Positions 11,918-22,640 of a stretch of DNA of 64,000 nt are shown piece after piece. Origin of the DNA: Ichthyophis bannanicus (lineage: Eukaryota > Chordata > Amphibia > Gymnophiona > Ichthyophiidae); the NCBI GenBank assembly GCA_033557465.1, contig CM066048.1:16902305-16966304 (forward strand), given 5' to 3'. The notes under the pieces were generated by a model, which saw only the letters and a list, made by a program, of their open reading frames with translations, was not told the DNA's origin and did not search any database. The translations under genes and the position numbers were made by a program. Positions within the stretch are counted from its first letter, which is position 1. The number at the start of each line of letters is the position of its first letter.

Positions 11918-11920
11918 CTC

Positions 11921-12207
11921 CGGGAATAGCAGGAATCAGTCCTCAACCCTCCCTCCTCCCCTGGGAGTTGCCGTCCTACCTTGTTTTAGTTTTTATTGCC
12001 GTCCTAGCTATGTCATGACTGAACAAGATGGCATCCTTGCGCAGGAAGTGGACCACGCGTGCCTGGTAGCATGTCCCAAGGCTTTTTTTTGAAAGCTAGG
12101 GAAATGCTCTGCGCATGCTCCGTCAGTACTGACGTCATCTATATGTGAGGTCTGATTCCTGCTGTTCTTGGAGAACACCTGTTATAGGTGAGTAACTTTG
12201 TTTTCTC
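11921..12207 (+). repeat. Right half of DIRS A internal complementary region plus its right terminal repeat
   Basis: It begins TCTCCGGGAATAGCAGGAA, continuing the region broken at 7955. It then runs through CCTCCCCTGGGAGTTGCC to a diverged right repeat with GTCAGTACTGACGTCATC, and ends CACCTGTTATAGGTGAGTAA near 12200. The internal palindrome is GTCAGTACTGAC instead of GTCGGTACCGAC, showing that A belongs to another subfamily. Confidence 0.75.
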
Positions 12208-12228
12208 ATAGGGTCTGCAATCTAACAG

Positions 12229-13032
12229 ACCGATGCAGAAAGCTGGCGTGGGCTTTACGAGCCCATAATGCCATGTTTAAGCAGATTTTTACTATCCTTT
12301 TCATGCAGGAAATAGGTGTAAACGCTGGCGGAAAAACTAGCGCCCAATTAATGCCATGCGTATTTAAATGAATACTAATTATTTAAATGTCTTTTAATCT
12401 GCTGGGATGGTAAGCAAATCATGACTGTGACCAATGCAGAGGCAGGCATAGATAATTTTGCAACCAGCCATGGCGCCAAAGTTTTTACTGCAGGATCTGA
12501 GTAAAAGTAAACCCCTAACGCTGCCCCCAACAGTATTTTGATGGTACTGGGTACTTTCCCCGATGCCTAGATCATCTTCTCCCTAGATGATGATGCATCG
12601 GGTAAAGCCCCCAATGCCATCAAAACACTGTCGGGCTGTGCCCTGGTGCCCCCCCCTTCCCCCGACAGTAGGAGACGGAGAGATCCTCTCTTGCAGCTCT
12701 GGAAACGAGCTGTTCCTGCTCCATGGAGCCAGCAATAGGCCCTTATGAGCATTTTTGTAGCAGAACCTCTGTTTGGCAATACAGTAAAAAAAAAAATGCT
12801 AATTAGCTACTGGTACTTGGAGAGCAAGCCAAACTAGCGCAGACGTCTTGTGCACATATGTTTGGCTTGCTCTTCCAGTTTAACACTGCGGTGGCTCATT
12901 TGCATGCGCAGAGTTACCACAGTGTGCATTTGCATACCCTAACCTTCCTGCATTGCACGTTAAAATGTGTGTTGTCAGGAACGTTAAAAAATCGATCCAG
13001 CGTGGGTCTAGAGCCGGTTTTCTGCATTGGCC
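12229..13032. mobile_element. MITE-like non-autonomous DNA element (candidate)
   Basis: The left end ACCGATGCAGAAA and the right end TTTTCTGCATTGGCC are imperfect inverted repeats. Similarity continues inward (GCTGGCGTGGG against the reverse of CCAGCGTGGGTCT). The interior has no reading frame of note. No clear target duplication is seen, so the superfamily is unknown. Confidence 0.42.
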
Positions 13033-13130
13033 TGTAAGTTTATTCCTGAGGCATTAGAGGGTTAAGTGACTTGCCCAAGGCCTTAAGGAGCAGCAGTGAG
13101 ATTCAAACCTTAGCTTCCGTTGTTCTAAAA
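13033..13130 (-). repeat. CORE-SINE fragment
   Basis: GAGGGTTAAGTGACTTGCCC followed by AAGGAGCAGCAGTGAGATTC is the reversed CORE and B-box part of a MIR-like SINE. No promoter end is left. Confidence 0.55.
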
Positions 13131-13177
13131 ATCAAAACCACTGGCACTTGGAAGATATAAACTCACATATACCCAGT

Positions 13178-13790
13178 CAGGAAACCCTGTATCTTCCCCA
13201 CAGTTTTCCAGCTTGTTGCAACTTATAAGGAAGGAAAAAAAGACCTCAGAGACTGGTATCCAGCACAATCTGGCTTCCCGTGTCTCAATACATCATCGAT
13301 CTAAACCCATTATCTTCCTACCAATCACAATTTTTTTTTTGTCAGACTTGACTGAGAAAGTGGGAACCAAAACCGGTGTAAAACACGTTTTATTGGTGTT
13401 CACGCCATGGTTTGATATTCTCTTTGATGCAGTGAATAGTAAAACACTTGCAGCATTGGAGCTGGTAAGCGGTGGTGGAGTGTGTACACCATTTTAAGGA
13501 AAAGGGAAGTACCCTAGCATGGTGTGCTCTTTTTAATATATAGCACATGTGGTGATTTGAATGGCATTGATTATAGAAAGAAAGACAATTTAAACAATCT
13601 TTAATAATTTCCAATTATTATTCCAATTTCCAATTATTAAAATAAGTTACTGTAAATTGGAACATTTTTTTCTGACTGATGATGTATTGAGACATGGGAG
13701 GCTGGATTGTGCTGGATAAAAGGTCTTTTTTTCCTTCCATACAAGTTGCAACAAGTCGTGAAACTGTGGGGAGGATATAGGGTTTTCTGG
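13178..13790. repeat. Inverted repeat with arms of about 115-125 bp
   Basis: The arm at 13178-13300 and the arm at 13677-13790 are reverse complements with few changes. Shared landmarks are TCCCCACAGTTT, CTTGTTGCAACTT, GGAAGGAAAAAAAGACC, ATCCAGCACAATC and TGTCTCAATACATCATC. About 375 bp lie between them, with no recognised coding. It could be an old foldback element or an inverted partial copy of one element. Confidence 0.7.
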
Positions 13791-13899
13791 TTCTAGCCTG
13801 CTGCTGCAATCATTAGGCGGCTACTCCACTGCATGAGAGATGTACCTGCACTGTCAGGTCACTGCTGACTGCTGGCAACCCAGCAGCCTCTGAGTTGTC

Positions 13900-14005
13900 T
13901 TGGTAAGGTGTAGATTGCCAGGCCTTTCTACCGAGGCAGTGGAGGGTAAAGTGACTTGCCCAAGGCCACTGCTCTAACCTCTAGGCTGCTCCTCCACTCT
14001 TTCAC
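13900..14005 (-). repeat. CORE-SINE fragment
   Basis: GTGGAGGGTAAAGTGACTTG, then CCCAAGGCCACTGCTCTAAC and CTCTAGGCTGCTCCTCCAC, match the reversed CORE and 5' tRNA-like end of the SINE family at 4071-4370, with an internal deletion. Confidence 0.55.
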
Positions 14006-15174
14006 TGTCTCCATTATATTGCGGATATCCTTAAACCTGATTGGCTAAGTGTGTCCCGTGGACTGGGTTGAGAACCCCTGCTTTAGATCTTTGGAGGGTA
14101 ATCTTATAAGGAGCCGTGGAAAGTTGTGCACAGTTTACACACGTAAATCATGGTATTGTAATGGTTTGCATGCATAAATGCACATTTATGCACGTACTTT
14201 AGGTGGCTGCTATTCTGAAAGTATGCGCATCAGGCCGATTGTTGTACTTTCACAGGGGTGAAGTTTGGGCAAAGTAAAATATGAAATAGTATAATTTATG
14301 CATGCTCTTTAAAAATCTAAGACAGGCATTTGCACCACCCATAAGGCTGGTGTAAGTGATTGTATCCAGATTTAACATGCGTTTTCAACCTCTTAACACC
14401 CCCCCCCTATTTTATAAAGAAAAGTATTTGCCTATTTTTCCTTATACAGTAGGCTTAAGATAGGTACTCGGTTATAAAATGATCTTCTTGGAGTCCACTT
14501 TTCTTAGTTTGTTCACAAGTAAAGTACTTCCCTAGTTCTATTAGCCTGGGCCAGAAGAATAATTGTGTTTCATGCCATGCTTATCTACAAGCCCTTGCTC
14601 TAGTCATAGTACATTTTGTTCTCTGAATTCATGTTAGTTTTTCACCTAGGTAATGTCATCTTCTATATTAATGAACAATTAGTGCTCTATGATTTTCTTT
14701 TTTTAATAAAGAAAATTTGCATGCAAATACCTTCCGCAGTCTGAGCTCTAACAGGCTCTCACATACTACCTTTAAAGATTTGAATTGCAGTTTTTTCTTT
14801 TTGTCTTTGATCCCAGCAGAATGGGCATGCTAGCTGCAAAGAGAGCTCTAGCAAATTGCCAGACATCCTGCTTCCAGTTCTCTTCTGAACAAGACGTTGC
14901 TTGTCTCCACTCCAAAGTAAATTCTCATCAGATTAATAACTACTGCATGCACTCTGATTTTCCTTTGGTCTGCCTCACTAAATGCTTTTGGACTAGCAGT
15001 AACATGGTCCTTGTTTCATATTTTATTCATATGTACAAATGGTAACCTGACCAACTGTCGCCTAGAACAGCTCTGTAAATAGTTAAGAGTGCATTGTATA
15101 TTGTTAACATTGTTCCAGTGTTCCATTGTTCTAGCTCCATGTACAACAGTGTGCCCAACACAGCCCTGTTTCAC
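14006..15174. other. No recognised feature
   Basis: AT-rich old intergenic sequence. The open stretch at 14785-15045 has no recognisable motif and looks accidental. Confidence 0.6.
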
Positions 15175-15248
15175 CTTCAGTTAACTGTAAACCACCTTGA
15201 ATGGTAGAAAAGTGGTATAAAAGTAGGTTTAAATAAGCAAAATAAATA
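15175..15248 (+). repeat. L2 LINE 3' tail fragment
   Basis: AACTGTAAACCACCTTGAAT, AAAGTGGTATAAAAG and an AAATAA-rich end match the L2-type tail. Confidence 0.6.
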
Positions 15249-15256
15249 TTTTTACA

Positions 15257-15880
15257 TTGCATTGCTATCTGACCATGTTTCAGGATGGGACAGTGCCTTT
15301 GATGATTTTCAAAGTATTGACAAGGCCTTTACCATTGCAGGAATATTTGTCTATTTACCAGCCTAGGACTGCATTATGTTCTCAAGGCCAGGAGTTATTA
15401 CAAGTGGCACCATCGCAACTGGCTAAAAAGACTGGTACTAGAAATAGTTTTTTTGGGCAAACATTGTGGAATATATTGCCGTAAGAAATTTGATTGGAAA
15501 AAGATTTGAAGCGGCACGGAGGGTCAGCCTAAGGCGGCAGAAAACCCTTGGGCCGCCATTGGCAATCAGGGAAGAGTTTTGCCCAAATTTCTGACAATCT
15601 GCTAGATTTTAGGGAAGATCAATTTGGAGGGGACTTCGGTCTAATTATGGTTCCTGCTTCGGGATAACATGGGGGTGGGAGGGAAGCAATCAGGGGCTCA
15701 AAGATTAAAACTGAAAGCTATGTTAGGTTGAATCTAGTTGATGTCTGGAGATTTTAGCACCCTAGTGCTAAATAATAGTACTCTATTATTAAAGTTTATG
15801 TTACCTGTAAACCGCCACTGATCTCTGGAAGTGGCGGTATAGAAACGATGTATAAATAAATAAGTAAATAAATAGTGCTA
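15257..15880 (+). pseudogene. L2 LINE 3' fragment: ORF2 C-terminus and tail
   Basis: The frame at 15257-15484 encodes LPLQEYLSIYQPRTALCS and later GTRNSFFGQTLWNILP, the conserved end of L2 ORF2 (Y-x-P-x-R-x-LRS, then FS...LWN-LP). A degenerate 3' UTR follows. The hairpin CCGCC / GGCGG and (AAATA)n tail lie at 15805-15880. The copy is 5'-truncated, as most L2 copies are. Confidence 0.72.
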
Positions 15881-16221
15881 GAGATTACACTTGTTTCTCA
15901 AAGGTCCTCTCTGTATTCTTGGATCGCCATTAGTTTGTGGAGGGGCAGTTGCTGACCCATGTGGAAAGGCAGTGAGCCAAACAATACTAAGTAGATAAAA
16001 TAAAAATTGTGAATTCTGAGATTGAATCTATAACGTGATCTAAACGTACCCCCTATATGGTGGGAGAAGGGTGGCCAGATTGAGGATATGGGAAGCAGTT
16101 TTGGATGCTCAATGACAGCTTGATTGGGGATAAAACAGGACCAAATGAATAGAGGTTCAAGAATATCTATCAATGATATAGGGGAGCAATCTCCGGAACA
16201 GTATGAGACTGTTTAAAGCTG

Positions 16222-16310
16222 CTGTTTTTATTTATTTATTTAATAGGTGTGTTTGTTTTTTATACCGCTTTATCGTTTCAGTCAAAGCTGTTTACATTGT
16301 AACTTAAGGG
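16222..16310 (-). repeat. L2-type 3' tail fragment
   Basis: On the plus strand (TTTA)n is followed by TATACCGCTTTATCG and CAAAGCTGTTTACATTG, the reversed tail hairpin. I see nothing recognisable at 15881-16221 or 16311-16539. Confidence 0.6.
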
Positions 16311-16539
16311 GGAGATTTAATAATGCTAGGTGCCCAGAAGAAGAGAGAAAAGATGGCTGAGGTTTTAGAATTGAGGGGGAAGATTTGTCAATGAGAGTTG
16401 GAGCATAAAAGGGCCTAACAGTATGGCTCTGGAGTTGGAGAGGTTTCTTGAAGACTTAAATGTGTTTTTGAGCTTGAAAGAGTTCAAATTTCAGTTAACA
16501 AAACTAAAACAAAGCACACTTAAGACTAATAGAGGAAAA

Positions 16540-16840
16540 TAATTTTTCGCTCAATGCGTAATCATACTCTGGAATTCGTTGTCGGAGGACATAGTAAAAG
16601 TTGTTAGTGTAGTTGGGTTCAAAAGAGGTTTGAACAAGTTCCTGATGGAAAGGTCCATAAACCATTATTAAAATGGATTAACAAAATCCACTGCTTACCC
16701 CTGAGAGAGGCAGCATGGAATCTGTCTACCTTTTGGGAACCTGCCAGGTACTTGTGACCTGGATTGGCCACTGTTGGAAACAAGATACTGGGTTTGATGG
16801 ACCCAAAATGACATATCTTATCTTATGTTCTTATGGGGAA
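16540..16840 (+). repeat. CR1 3' end fragment, plus strand
   Basis: The sequence runs through GGTTTGAACAAGTTCCTG, GGAAAGGTCCATAAACCATT and TACTGGGTTTGATGGACCC to ATCTTATGTTCTTA. This is the sense version of the CR1 tail that appears reversed at 2309-2560. It abuts a CR1 RT fragment of the opposite strand. Confidence 0.75.
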
Positions 16841-16871
16841 CAAACACTCTGTTGCAAATTTTTGTGTCATC

Positions 16872-17649
16872 TCAAAAAGGCAGACATTTCCATTCAGTCC
16901 TTCCGCAATGTTGCTTACAAATACAGTATATTGAATAGTATCTATCCCCGGACCAATCCCTGAGGCACGCCACTACACACCTTCCGTTCTTCTGAGTGAG
17001 TCCATTTACCACCATCTTCTGCCGTCTGTCAGTCAACCAACTTCTGATCCAGTTCACCATCTTATGACCTATCCCCAGGCTGCTCAGTTTATTGATAAGC
17101 CTCCTATGAGGAACAGTATCAAAGGCTTTGCTGAAATCTAGGTATATCACATCCATCGCACGCCTTTGATCTAGGTCTCTGGTCACCCAGTCAAAGAACT
17201 CAATCAAATTTGTTTGGCATGATCTTCCCCTGGTAAAAATCATGTTTCCTCGGATCATGCAATCCATTGGTTTCAAGAAAGACCACTATTCTTTCTTTCA
17301 AGAGTGCCTCCATTACTTTTCCCACCACAGAGGTAAGACTTACTGGCCTATAGTTTGTCACCTTTTCCCTATTACCACTTTTGTGAAGAGGTACCACATC
17401 AGCCCTTCTCTAGTCCTGCAGAACCTCTCCCATCTCCAAGGATCTATTAAAAACATTCTTTAAAGGCCCTGCCAGAACCTCTTTGAGCTCTTTCAGTATC
17501 CTGGGATGTATCCCATCTTGTCCGATGGCCTTGTCCACTTTTAGCTTTGCAAGCTGTTCAAACACATCATCATCTGTGAATGATGCGGTATCTACACCAT
17601 TGCCATTTGTATATTTGTCACTCATATGTGATCCTGTGCTGGAGAGCAT
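16872..17649 (-). pseudogene. CR1-like reverse transcriptase fragment
   Basis: Reading on the minus strand: KAIGQDGIHPRILKELKEVL (17490-17560), VTNYRPVSLTSVVGKVMEAL (17300-17370), VIYLDFSKAFDTVPHRRL (17090-17150) and WIRSWLTDRRQKMVVNG (16995-17050). These are the fingers and palm blocks of a CR1 or L3-type RT. The catalytic FADD box is lost and frameshifts occur near 17200 and 17410. It is more diverged than the CR1 copies at 2309 and 56574. Confidence 0.8.
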
Positions 17650-18002
17650 GTAGATCTTTGGGGTCCTTTAAGGATATTTGGTGGGGGTGCCGGAAGATCA
17701 GTTGTTCTTGAGGGAAGTGGAAAACGACGTGGAGCAGGTGGTGAATGTGAAGTTTGGGATATTGATGAGTTTTTATCTTCAGAGCTCTAGGAGTTGGTAA
17801 TAAATATGTCACCCTGATACACTTTGTAATGATAGTAGTTCAGTTAACTATAGGTGCCTGTTGGAAGCAGTGTCAACAACCTAAATTAGATAAAATGTTT
17901 GTTAAGCTGAAGAACTTTTATTTAATGAAAAAAAAATGCACAGTTACATGTTGAACAAGATTATTTTGGAGAAGTGTGAGCCGTATAGTAAACAGAGAAA
18001 AA
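17650..18002. other. No recognised feature
   Basis: No coding homology or clear repeat structure. It may include decayed LINE 5' sequence. Confidence 0.5.
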
Positions 18003-18009
18003 AAGGTGA

Positions 18010-20375
18010 GTGACTCATAGTTTGAAGTGGGTGAGGAAGAGGGCGCTAGGGGAAGGGTTGCTGCAATACAGAGCCAGTTGTTTTTGTCTCCCAAATATCA
18101 CGACAACATCACTGAACCTCGAAGAAATGATGGTGTCATGGAACAACAGCCTGAGTTCCTTTGCTTGCATACCCAACAAAGCCAGGCCACAGACCCCAGG
18201 CATGCAACTAACGAGAAGAAAGCCCGCACGATGGTACACCACCGAGCTGCGGACATCTCTACAAATGCTTAGAAAACTTGAAAGAAAGTGGAGACGCACA
18301 CGGACCCCAACAGACCAGAAAGCCTACAATTCCCACCTGTGGACACACCGAGACTTAATATCAATGAAAATTAAAGAACACCACTCCGAGCTCCTTAGCA
18401 GGTTCCTGAACAAACCCCATGAGCTGTTCAATATAGTAAGGACCCTAACAAAGGAACCATCATCCTCACAACCAACCAGGATACACCCCCAGGATTATGC
18501 TAACTACCTGCTGGCCAAAACTAAAAACATCAGCAAAGCCATCCTATCCAGTCCCATAAGCAACCCACCTAAGCCCTTACCTCGCTCATGACACCATCAG
18601 ACTCAGATACTGAGGACATCATCACATGCGTCAATGCCACCAATGCACCCAACTACCCTTGTCCAGCATTCTGGATAACAGCACTACGTAAGGAAATCAG
18701 CCCTATAATAACCAAGATCATCGACCTATCCTTCTCTACAGGACAATTCCCGCTATGCCTCAAACAGACGTCCATTCGACCCCTCCTGAAGAACACCAAA
18801 CTAAATCCCCAGATGGTTGAATCCTATAGACCAATATCAAGCATCCCGCTGCTAGCAAAGATAATTGAGAAGGTCGCTCAGCATCAGATACAAGACCACA
18901 TTGCTGCTGCAGCTCCCCTTGACCCATGCCAACATGGTTTTAGGGAAGCACATGGCATGGAAACGCTCCTTGCCACACTTATCAACACGCTGATCACAGG
19001 GATTGACAACATCAAGCACGGATACGCCTTAATTTTTCTAGACATCGCTGCCGCATTTGACTCTATAAACCACGAGCAACTCATGATACGGCTTCATGAC
19101 AAGGGAATTAATGGCTCAGCGTTGACTTGGTGCAAATCCTACCTAACGAACAGATGGCAACAGGTACGGATAGGATCCACAACTTCCGACCCGTTCCGAC
19201 AAGTACACGGGGTACCTCAAGGCTCCTCACTCTCCGCCCTCTTATTCAACATATACATGCAACCTATATGTGAATTAATCCGTTCTTTCAGTATATCATG
19301 CCTGGTCTATGCAGACGATGTACTACTCTTCACCCCATTCATGATTGATCAGCCAGACTTATCCCAACTAGTAAAATGCTTCGATGCTGTAACAGACTGG
19401 CTACACTCACAGAGCCTCAAAATAAATTTCAACAAGACGGACGTTTATTTATTTAGCTTATTTATTTAGCTGTATTTATATTCCGCTTTTCACCGGGTCA
19501 AAGCGGTCAATTGGGGGATACATTTAACACGAGGGGATATGACACACATACGTTAATACTTACAGGGAACATGGGCAATGGAGGGTTAAGTGGCTTGCCC
19601 AAGACCACAAGGAGTGCCTATAGGTCTAGAAATCCCAGTCCCTCTGGCCTGAGATTGCTGTCCCCAGGTGGGACTTGAATCCCCGGCCCTCCGTTCTGAA
19701 GTACCTTGTCCTAACCACTAGACCACTCCTCCCTCTTTTTGTTCATAACCAGAAACCAAGCTTTCTCACCACTGCTGTCTCTAAAAACAAGGGATGCAGA
19801 ACTCCCAACTAAACCCAGCATCCGCTACTTAGGTGTGACATTAGACCAACAACTCGATTTCAAAGCACATATCAGCAACACCACCAAACAAGTCTACCAC
19901 AAACTATGGACACTACGACATCTCCGACCCCTGCTGCAACCAGATGATTTCAGATCAGTTTTTCAGGCAATGGTGACCCCTCACTTTGATTACGCCAATG
20001 TAATCCTACAAGGCCTACTCAAAAACACATTAAACCCACTACAGCTTGCAATGAACATCCGCCTGTTTCATACATGGAGGCTCCAGGAGGGACCACATCA
20101 CCCCAATATTAAAGGACTTACACTGGCTACCAATCTACTGCCGTATCATATATAAAGTAGTCCTGATGACCTTCAAAGCCATCAACAAAATATCCCCTAC
20201 TGCACTAACGGGCCTCCTCCACCCTACCCCAGCAAACAGGGCAAGGAGAGCATTCACCTCTAATACTCCACAGGTCCCCAATGAGATGATAAAATACAAC
20301 CAGGCAACAAAGAACCGAGCCTTCAAGTTCTACGCTCCCAGCGCCTGGAACGCACTCCCAACTACCATCTGAGCA
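18010..20375 (+). pseudogene. L2 ORF2 reverse transcriptase, broken
   Basis: The upstream frame (18010-18591) covers the linker with ARWYTTELRTSLQMLRKLER. It breaks near 18590 and continues to 19440 with VESYRPISSIPLLAKIIEK, LDPCQHGFR, ALIFLDIAAAFDSINHEQL, GVPQGSSLSALLFNIYM and the catalytic VYADDVLLF (about 19305-19335). After the SINE it resumes with IRYLGVTLDQQLDFKAHI and ends with SAWNALPTTI near 20370. A frame change near 20070 and a stop near 20155 separate the last parts. It is inactive. Confidence 0.88.
19444..19736 (-). mobile_element. CORE-SINE, second copy
   Basis: On the minus strand it has an A box (TGGTCTAGTGGTT), a B box (GGGGATTCAAGTCCC), a CORE segment (plus strand GAGGGTTAAGTGGCTTGCCC) and a tail of (AAATA)n. 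It interrupts the L2 frame just after INFNKTD. The flanks at the tail are too T-rich to define a target duplication. Confidence 0.82.
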
Positions 20376-20690
20376 ATTACAGACCTTGTTCAGTTTAGAA
20401 AAGCACTAAAACACCACCTCTTTCTCGCACATTACTCCAAACCCAGTATCTCAGCCACACCCACCATACACCCTGCCAGGAATCAGTAAGTCCCAATCTC
20501 CTCATGTAAATATTGCAGATAAATGTATATAGATGTTAGATAGTTTCCCCAGTTGAAGCCCAAGTTGTATCTTCCCGTTCTACTGTAAATGCACAGCAGG
20601 CGACTGTTATGCACAAATCTGTTGTATGTAAATCGCACTGATTTTAAATAGCGCAGTATATAAAATCAATCAATAAATAAATAAATACAC

Positions 20691-21110
20691 AGCGAAAGTC
20701 AGGGGCAACAAAGGCTATCCTAATGTTCACCGCAGAAGCTAACCTGGCAGTGGATGAATATCGCTGCTGCCCAGTTAGCTTCTTGGCAGTCTGACCAACT
20801 CGGATATTCGGTGCTGGGGTTCAGATATGGCCCTGGCATTGAATATCCAGGTTTAGAGTTAAGTGGCGGTAGCTAGCCGTGTTAGATCGGCTAGCCACCA
20901 CTGCTGAATATCGGGCCCAAAGTAAATAACAAGAAATTGTTTGATTGGTGGTATGGAAATATGTAAGCAAATAAATTCTGTAACTGTGGGCTACTCCAAG
21001 GAAAGGGGCAATGCAGAAGAAATGAGCAACCCTAATCTTGGGATTCACCCACTTATGTGCCTGAGCCAATCTTGCTTATCAACGGAAAAAGCAATGTTGC
21101 TTACCCGTAA
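20691..21110. other. Old repeat sequence with a hairpin; left flank of DIRS B
   Basis: GTGGCGGTAGCTAGCCG (20863-20879) can pair with CGGCTAGCCACCAC (20888-20901). The last 30 bases before DIRS B, GGAAAAAGCAATGTTGCTTA and CCCGTAA, resemble the tip of another DIRS-type element (see 28079-28330). Confidence 0.5.
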
Positions 21111-21480
21111 AGCACAGTTACTTACCTGTAACAGGTGATCTCTGGGAACAGCAGGAATAAGTTTTCACATATGGGTATCGTCGGTACCGACGGAGCCTGC
21201 GCGGGAATGCTCCCCAGCGCCCAAAAGGAAAGCTTTTGGGAGCATCCCACAGTGCCTGCGCGCTGCCTTCCCACCTTTCCTAACCGCCTCTCTCCAGTTT
21301 GAGTTTTAAAGCTGAGACAAAGAGAGAGTGAGGAAAGGAAAGAAAGATAGAGAGATACAACTCCTAGGGGAGGTGGGTGGGTTGTGAAGACTTATTCCTG
21401 CTGTTCCCAGAGATCACCTGTTACAGGTAAGTAACTGTGCTATTTCCAGGAACAAGCAGGAATGAGTCTTCACATATGGG
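21111..21480 (-). repeat. DIRS B right terminal repeat and internal complementary region
   Basis: The right tip (plus-strand left side) begins AGCACAGTTACTTACCTGTA. The internal region at about 21390-21480 reads TGTGAAGACTTATTCCTG, ATCACCTGTTACAGGTAAG, then TTTCCAGGAACAAGCAGG. It joins the complement of the right tip to that of the left tip. Confidence 0.85.
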
Positions 21481-21594
21481 GACTCCCCAGCTAGAGATGC
21501 CTGGGAGATCACCCAGGTTGTGAGTCCCTGGGAAGGGCTCTACCTCCACTCATGAATCTCAGGCATCCAGGCAGGGATGGAGGGTAGGAGTTGG

Positions 21595-22640
21595 TTAGGT
21601 ATGGAACAGGTGTTTGAGAACAGCCTGACCAAACAAGGCATCCCGGCGGGAGTTCTTGTCCAAGCAGTAATGGGCTGTGAAGGTATGAACCGAGGCCCAG
21701 GTAGCCGCTCGACAGATCTGGTCGATGGTCACAGAATTTAGATGAGCCATAGAGGCTGCCATGGCCCTCACATTGTGAGCTGTGACATGGTCCTCCAGAG
21801 AGAGGTTCTTACTTTGGTAGGCGAAAGAAATACACTGAGCAATCCAATTGGACAGAGTTCTCTTAGAGACTGGAAGTCCTAAATGAGAGGGATCAAAAGC
21901 AACAAAGAGTTGAGAGGATTTTCTATGTTGCTGTGTCTTTTGCAAGTAAAAAGCAAGAGCTCTTTTACAATCCAGGGTATGAAGATTCCTCTCTGCATTT
22001 GAAGCATGAGGTCCTGGAAAAAAGACAGGTAAATAAACCTCCTGGTTCAGATGAAAAGGTGAGACCACTTTAGGCATAAAGTGTGGATTAGTCTTGAGGA
22101 CTACCTTGTCATGATGGAACTTTGTATAAGGAGGATTAGCCACCAAGGCTTGCAGCTCACTGATGCGGCGAGCTGAAGTGACTGCAATGAGAAAAATAAC
22201 CTTCCAGGAAAGAAATTTCAAGGAGGTAGTGGCTAATGGTTCAAAAGGTGGCTGCATAAGCTGGCCAAGAACCAGATTCAAGTCCCATGCCACTGGAGGT
22301 GGTCTGATGGGAGGTTTAGTCAAAAGAAGGCCTCTCATGAATCTTGCTATGAGAGGAAATAGGCTGTCCATTGAGAGGTTTAAGGGATGCTGCAATAGCA
22401 CTCAAATGGACTCTTACTGAATTCGTTTTAAGGCCTGCATGGGATAAATGCAGTAAATACTCTAGTAAAGAATTCAGAGGTATTGCAAGAGGGTTAAGAC
22501 CCTTCTGTGCACACCAAATGGTAAACCTTTTCCATTTAAAAGCATAGGAACGTCTAGTGGAAGGCTTTCTGGAAGCATGAAGGATATCCTTCACTTGCTG
22601 AGAAAGATGCAAATCTTGAAGGTCTAGGCCTTCAGCAACC
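21595..22640 (-). pseudogene. DIRS B tyrosine recombinase
   Basis: The N-terminal SAM-like domain lies at about 22330-22600 (STRRSYAFKWKRFTIWC, LLEYLLHLSHAGLKT). The catalytic domain at 21595-22401 is one frame over: TSARRISELQALVANPP with the first Arg, VTAHNVRAMAASMAHL with the H-x-x-R pair, and ATWASVHTFTAHYCLD with the catalytic Tyr. It would integrate the circular DNA form. An 8-base deletion relative to copy D just before RFMRGLLL explains the frame change, so it is inactive although all catalytic residues are still encoded. Confidence 0.88.

Larger units (their letters stand above)
7956..11920 (+). mobile_element. DIRS copy E2, internally deleted derivative
   Basis: A roughly 4-kb element with a left inverted terminal repeat (7956-8117), a gag-like frame, a largely unrecognised interior, an internal complementary region and a right inverted terminal repeat (11727-11917). 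A short RNase H relic at about 9690-9765 (LWALAREHRVSLMAI) shows that it descends from a full element by deletion. It lacks RT and recombinase and must have moved in trans, if it moved in this form. It lies inside the internal complementary region of copy A, with no target duplication. Confidence 0.78.
1..12207 (+). mobile_element. DIRS retrotransposon copy A (old, 3' portion, interrupted)
   Basis: This is the 3' two thirds of a tyrosine-recombinase retrotransposon whose 5' end lies outside the window. Its own sequence occupies 1-2308, about 7531-7955 and 11921-12207. The order is reverse transcriptase, RNase H, tyrosine recombinase, internal complementary region and right inverted terminal repeat, as in DIRS elements. 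A CR1 LINE (2309-7530) and a younger DIRS copy (E2, 7956-11920) interrupt it. It is the most diverged DIRS copy here apart from family F, with many stops and frameshifts, so it is dead. The exact CR1 junction on the right is uncertain by tens of bases. Confidence 0.8.
18003..20690 (+). mobile_element. L2 LINE, 5'-truncated, split by a SINE
   Basis: A 5'-truncated L2-type non-LTR retrotransposon that starts in the region linking endonuclease to RT and ends with TGTAAATCGCACTGATTTT, AAATAGCGCAGTATATAAA and an (AAATA)n tail at 20630-20690. A SINE at 19444-19736 interrupts the frame. Confidence 0.85.

Noticed and set aside
14785..15045. An 86-codon host exon
   Set aside because: No splice context, homology or composition signal; it lies in AT-rich old repeat sequence.
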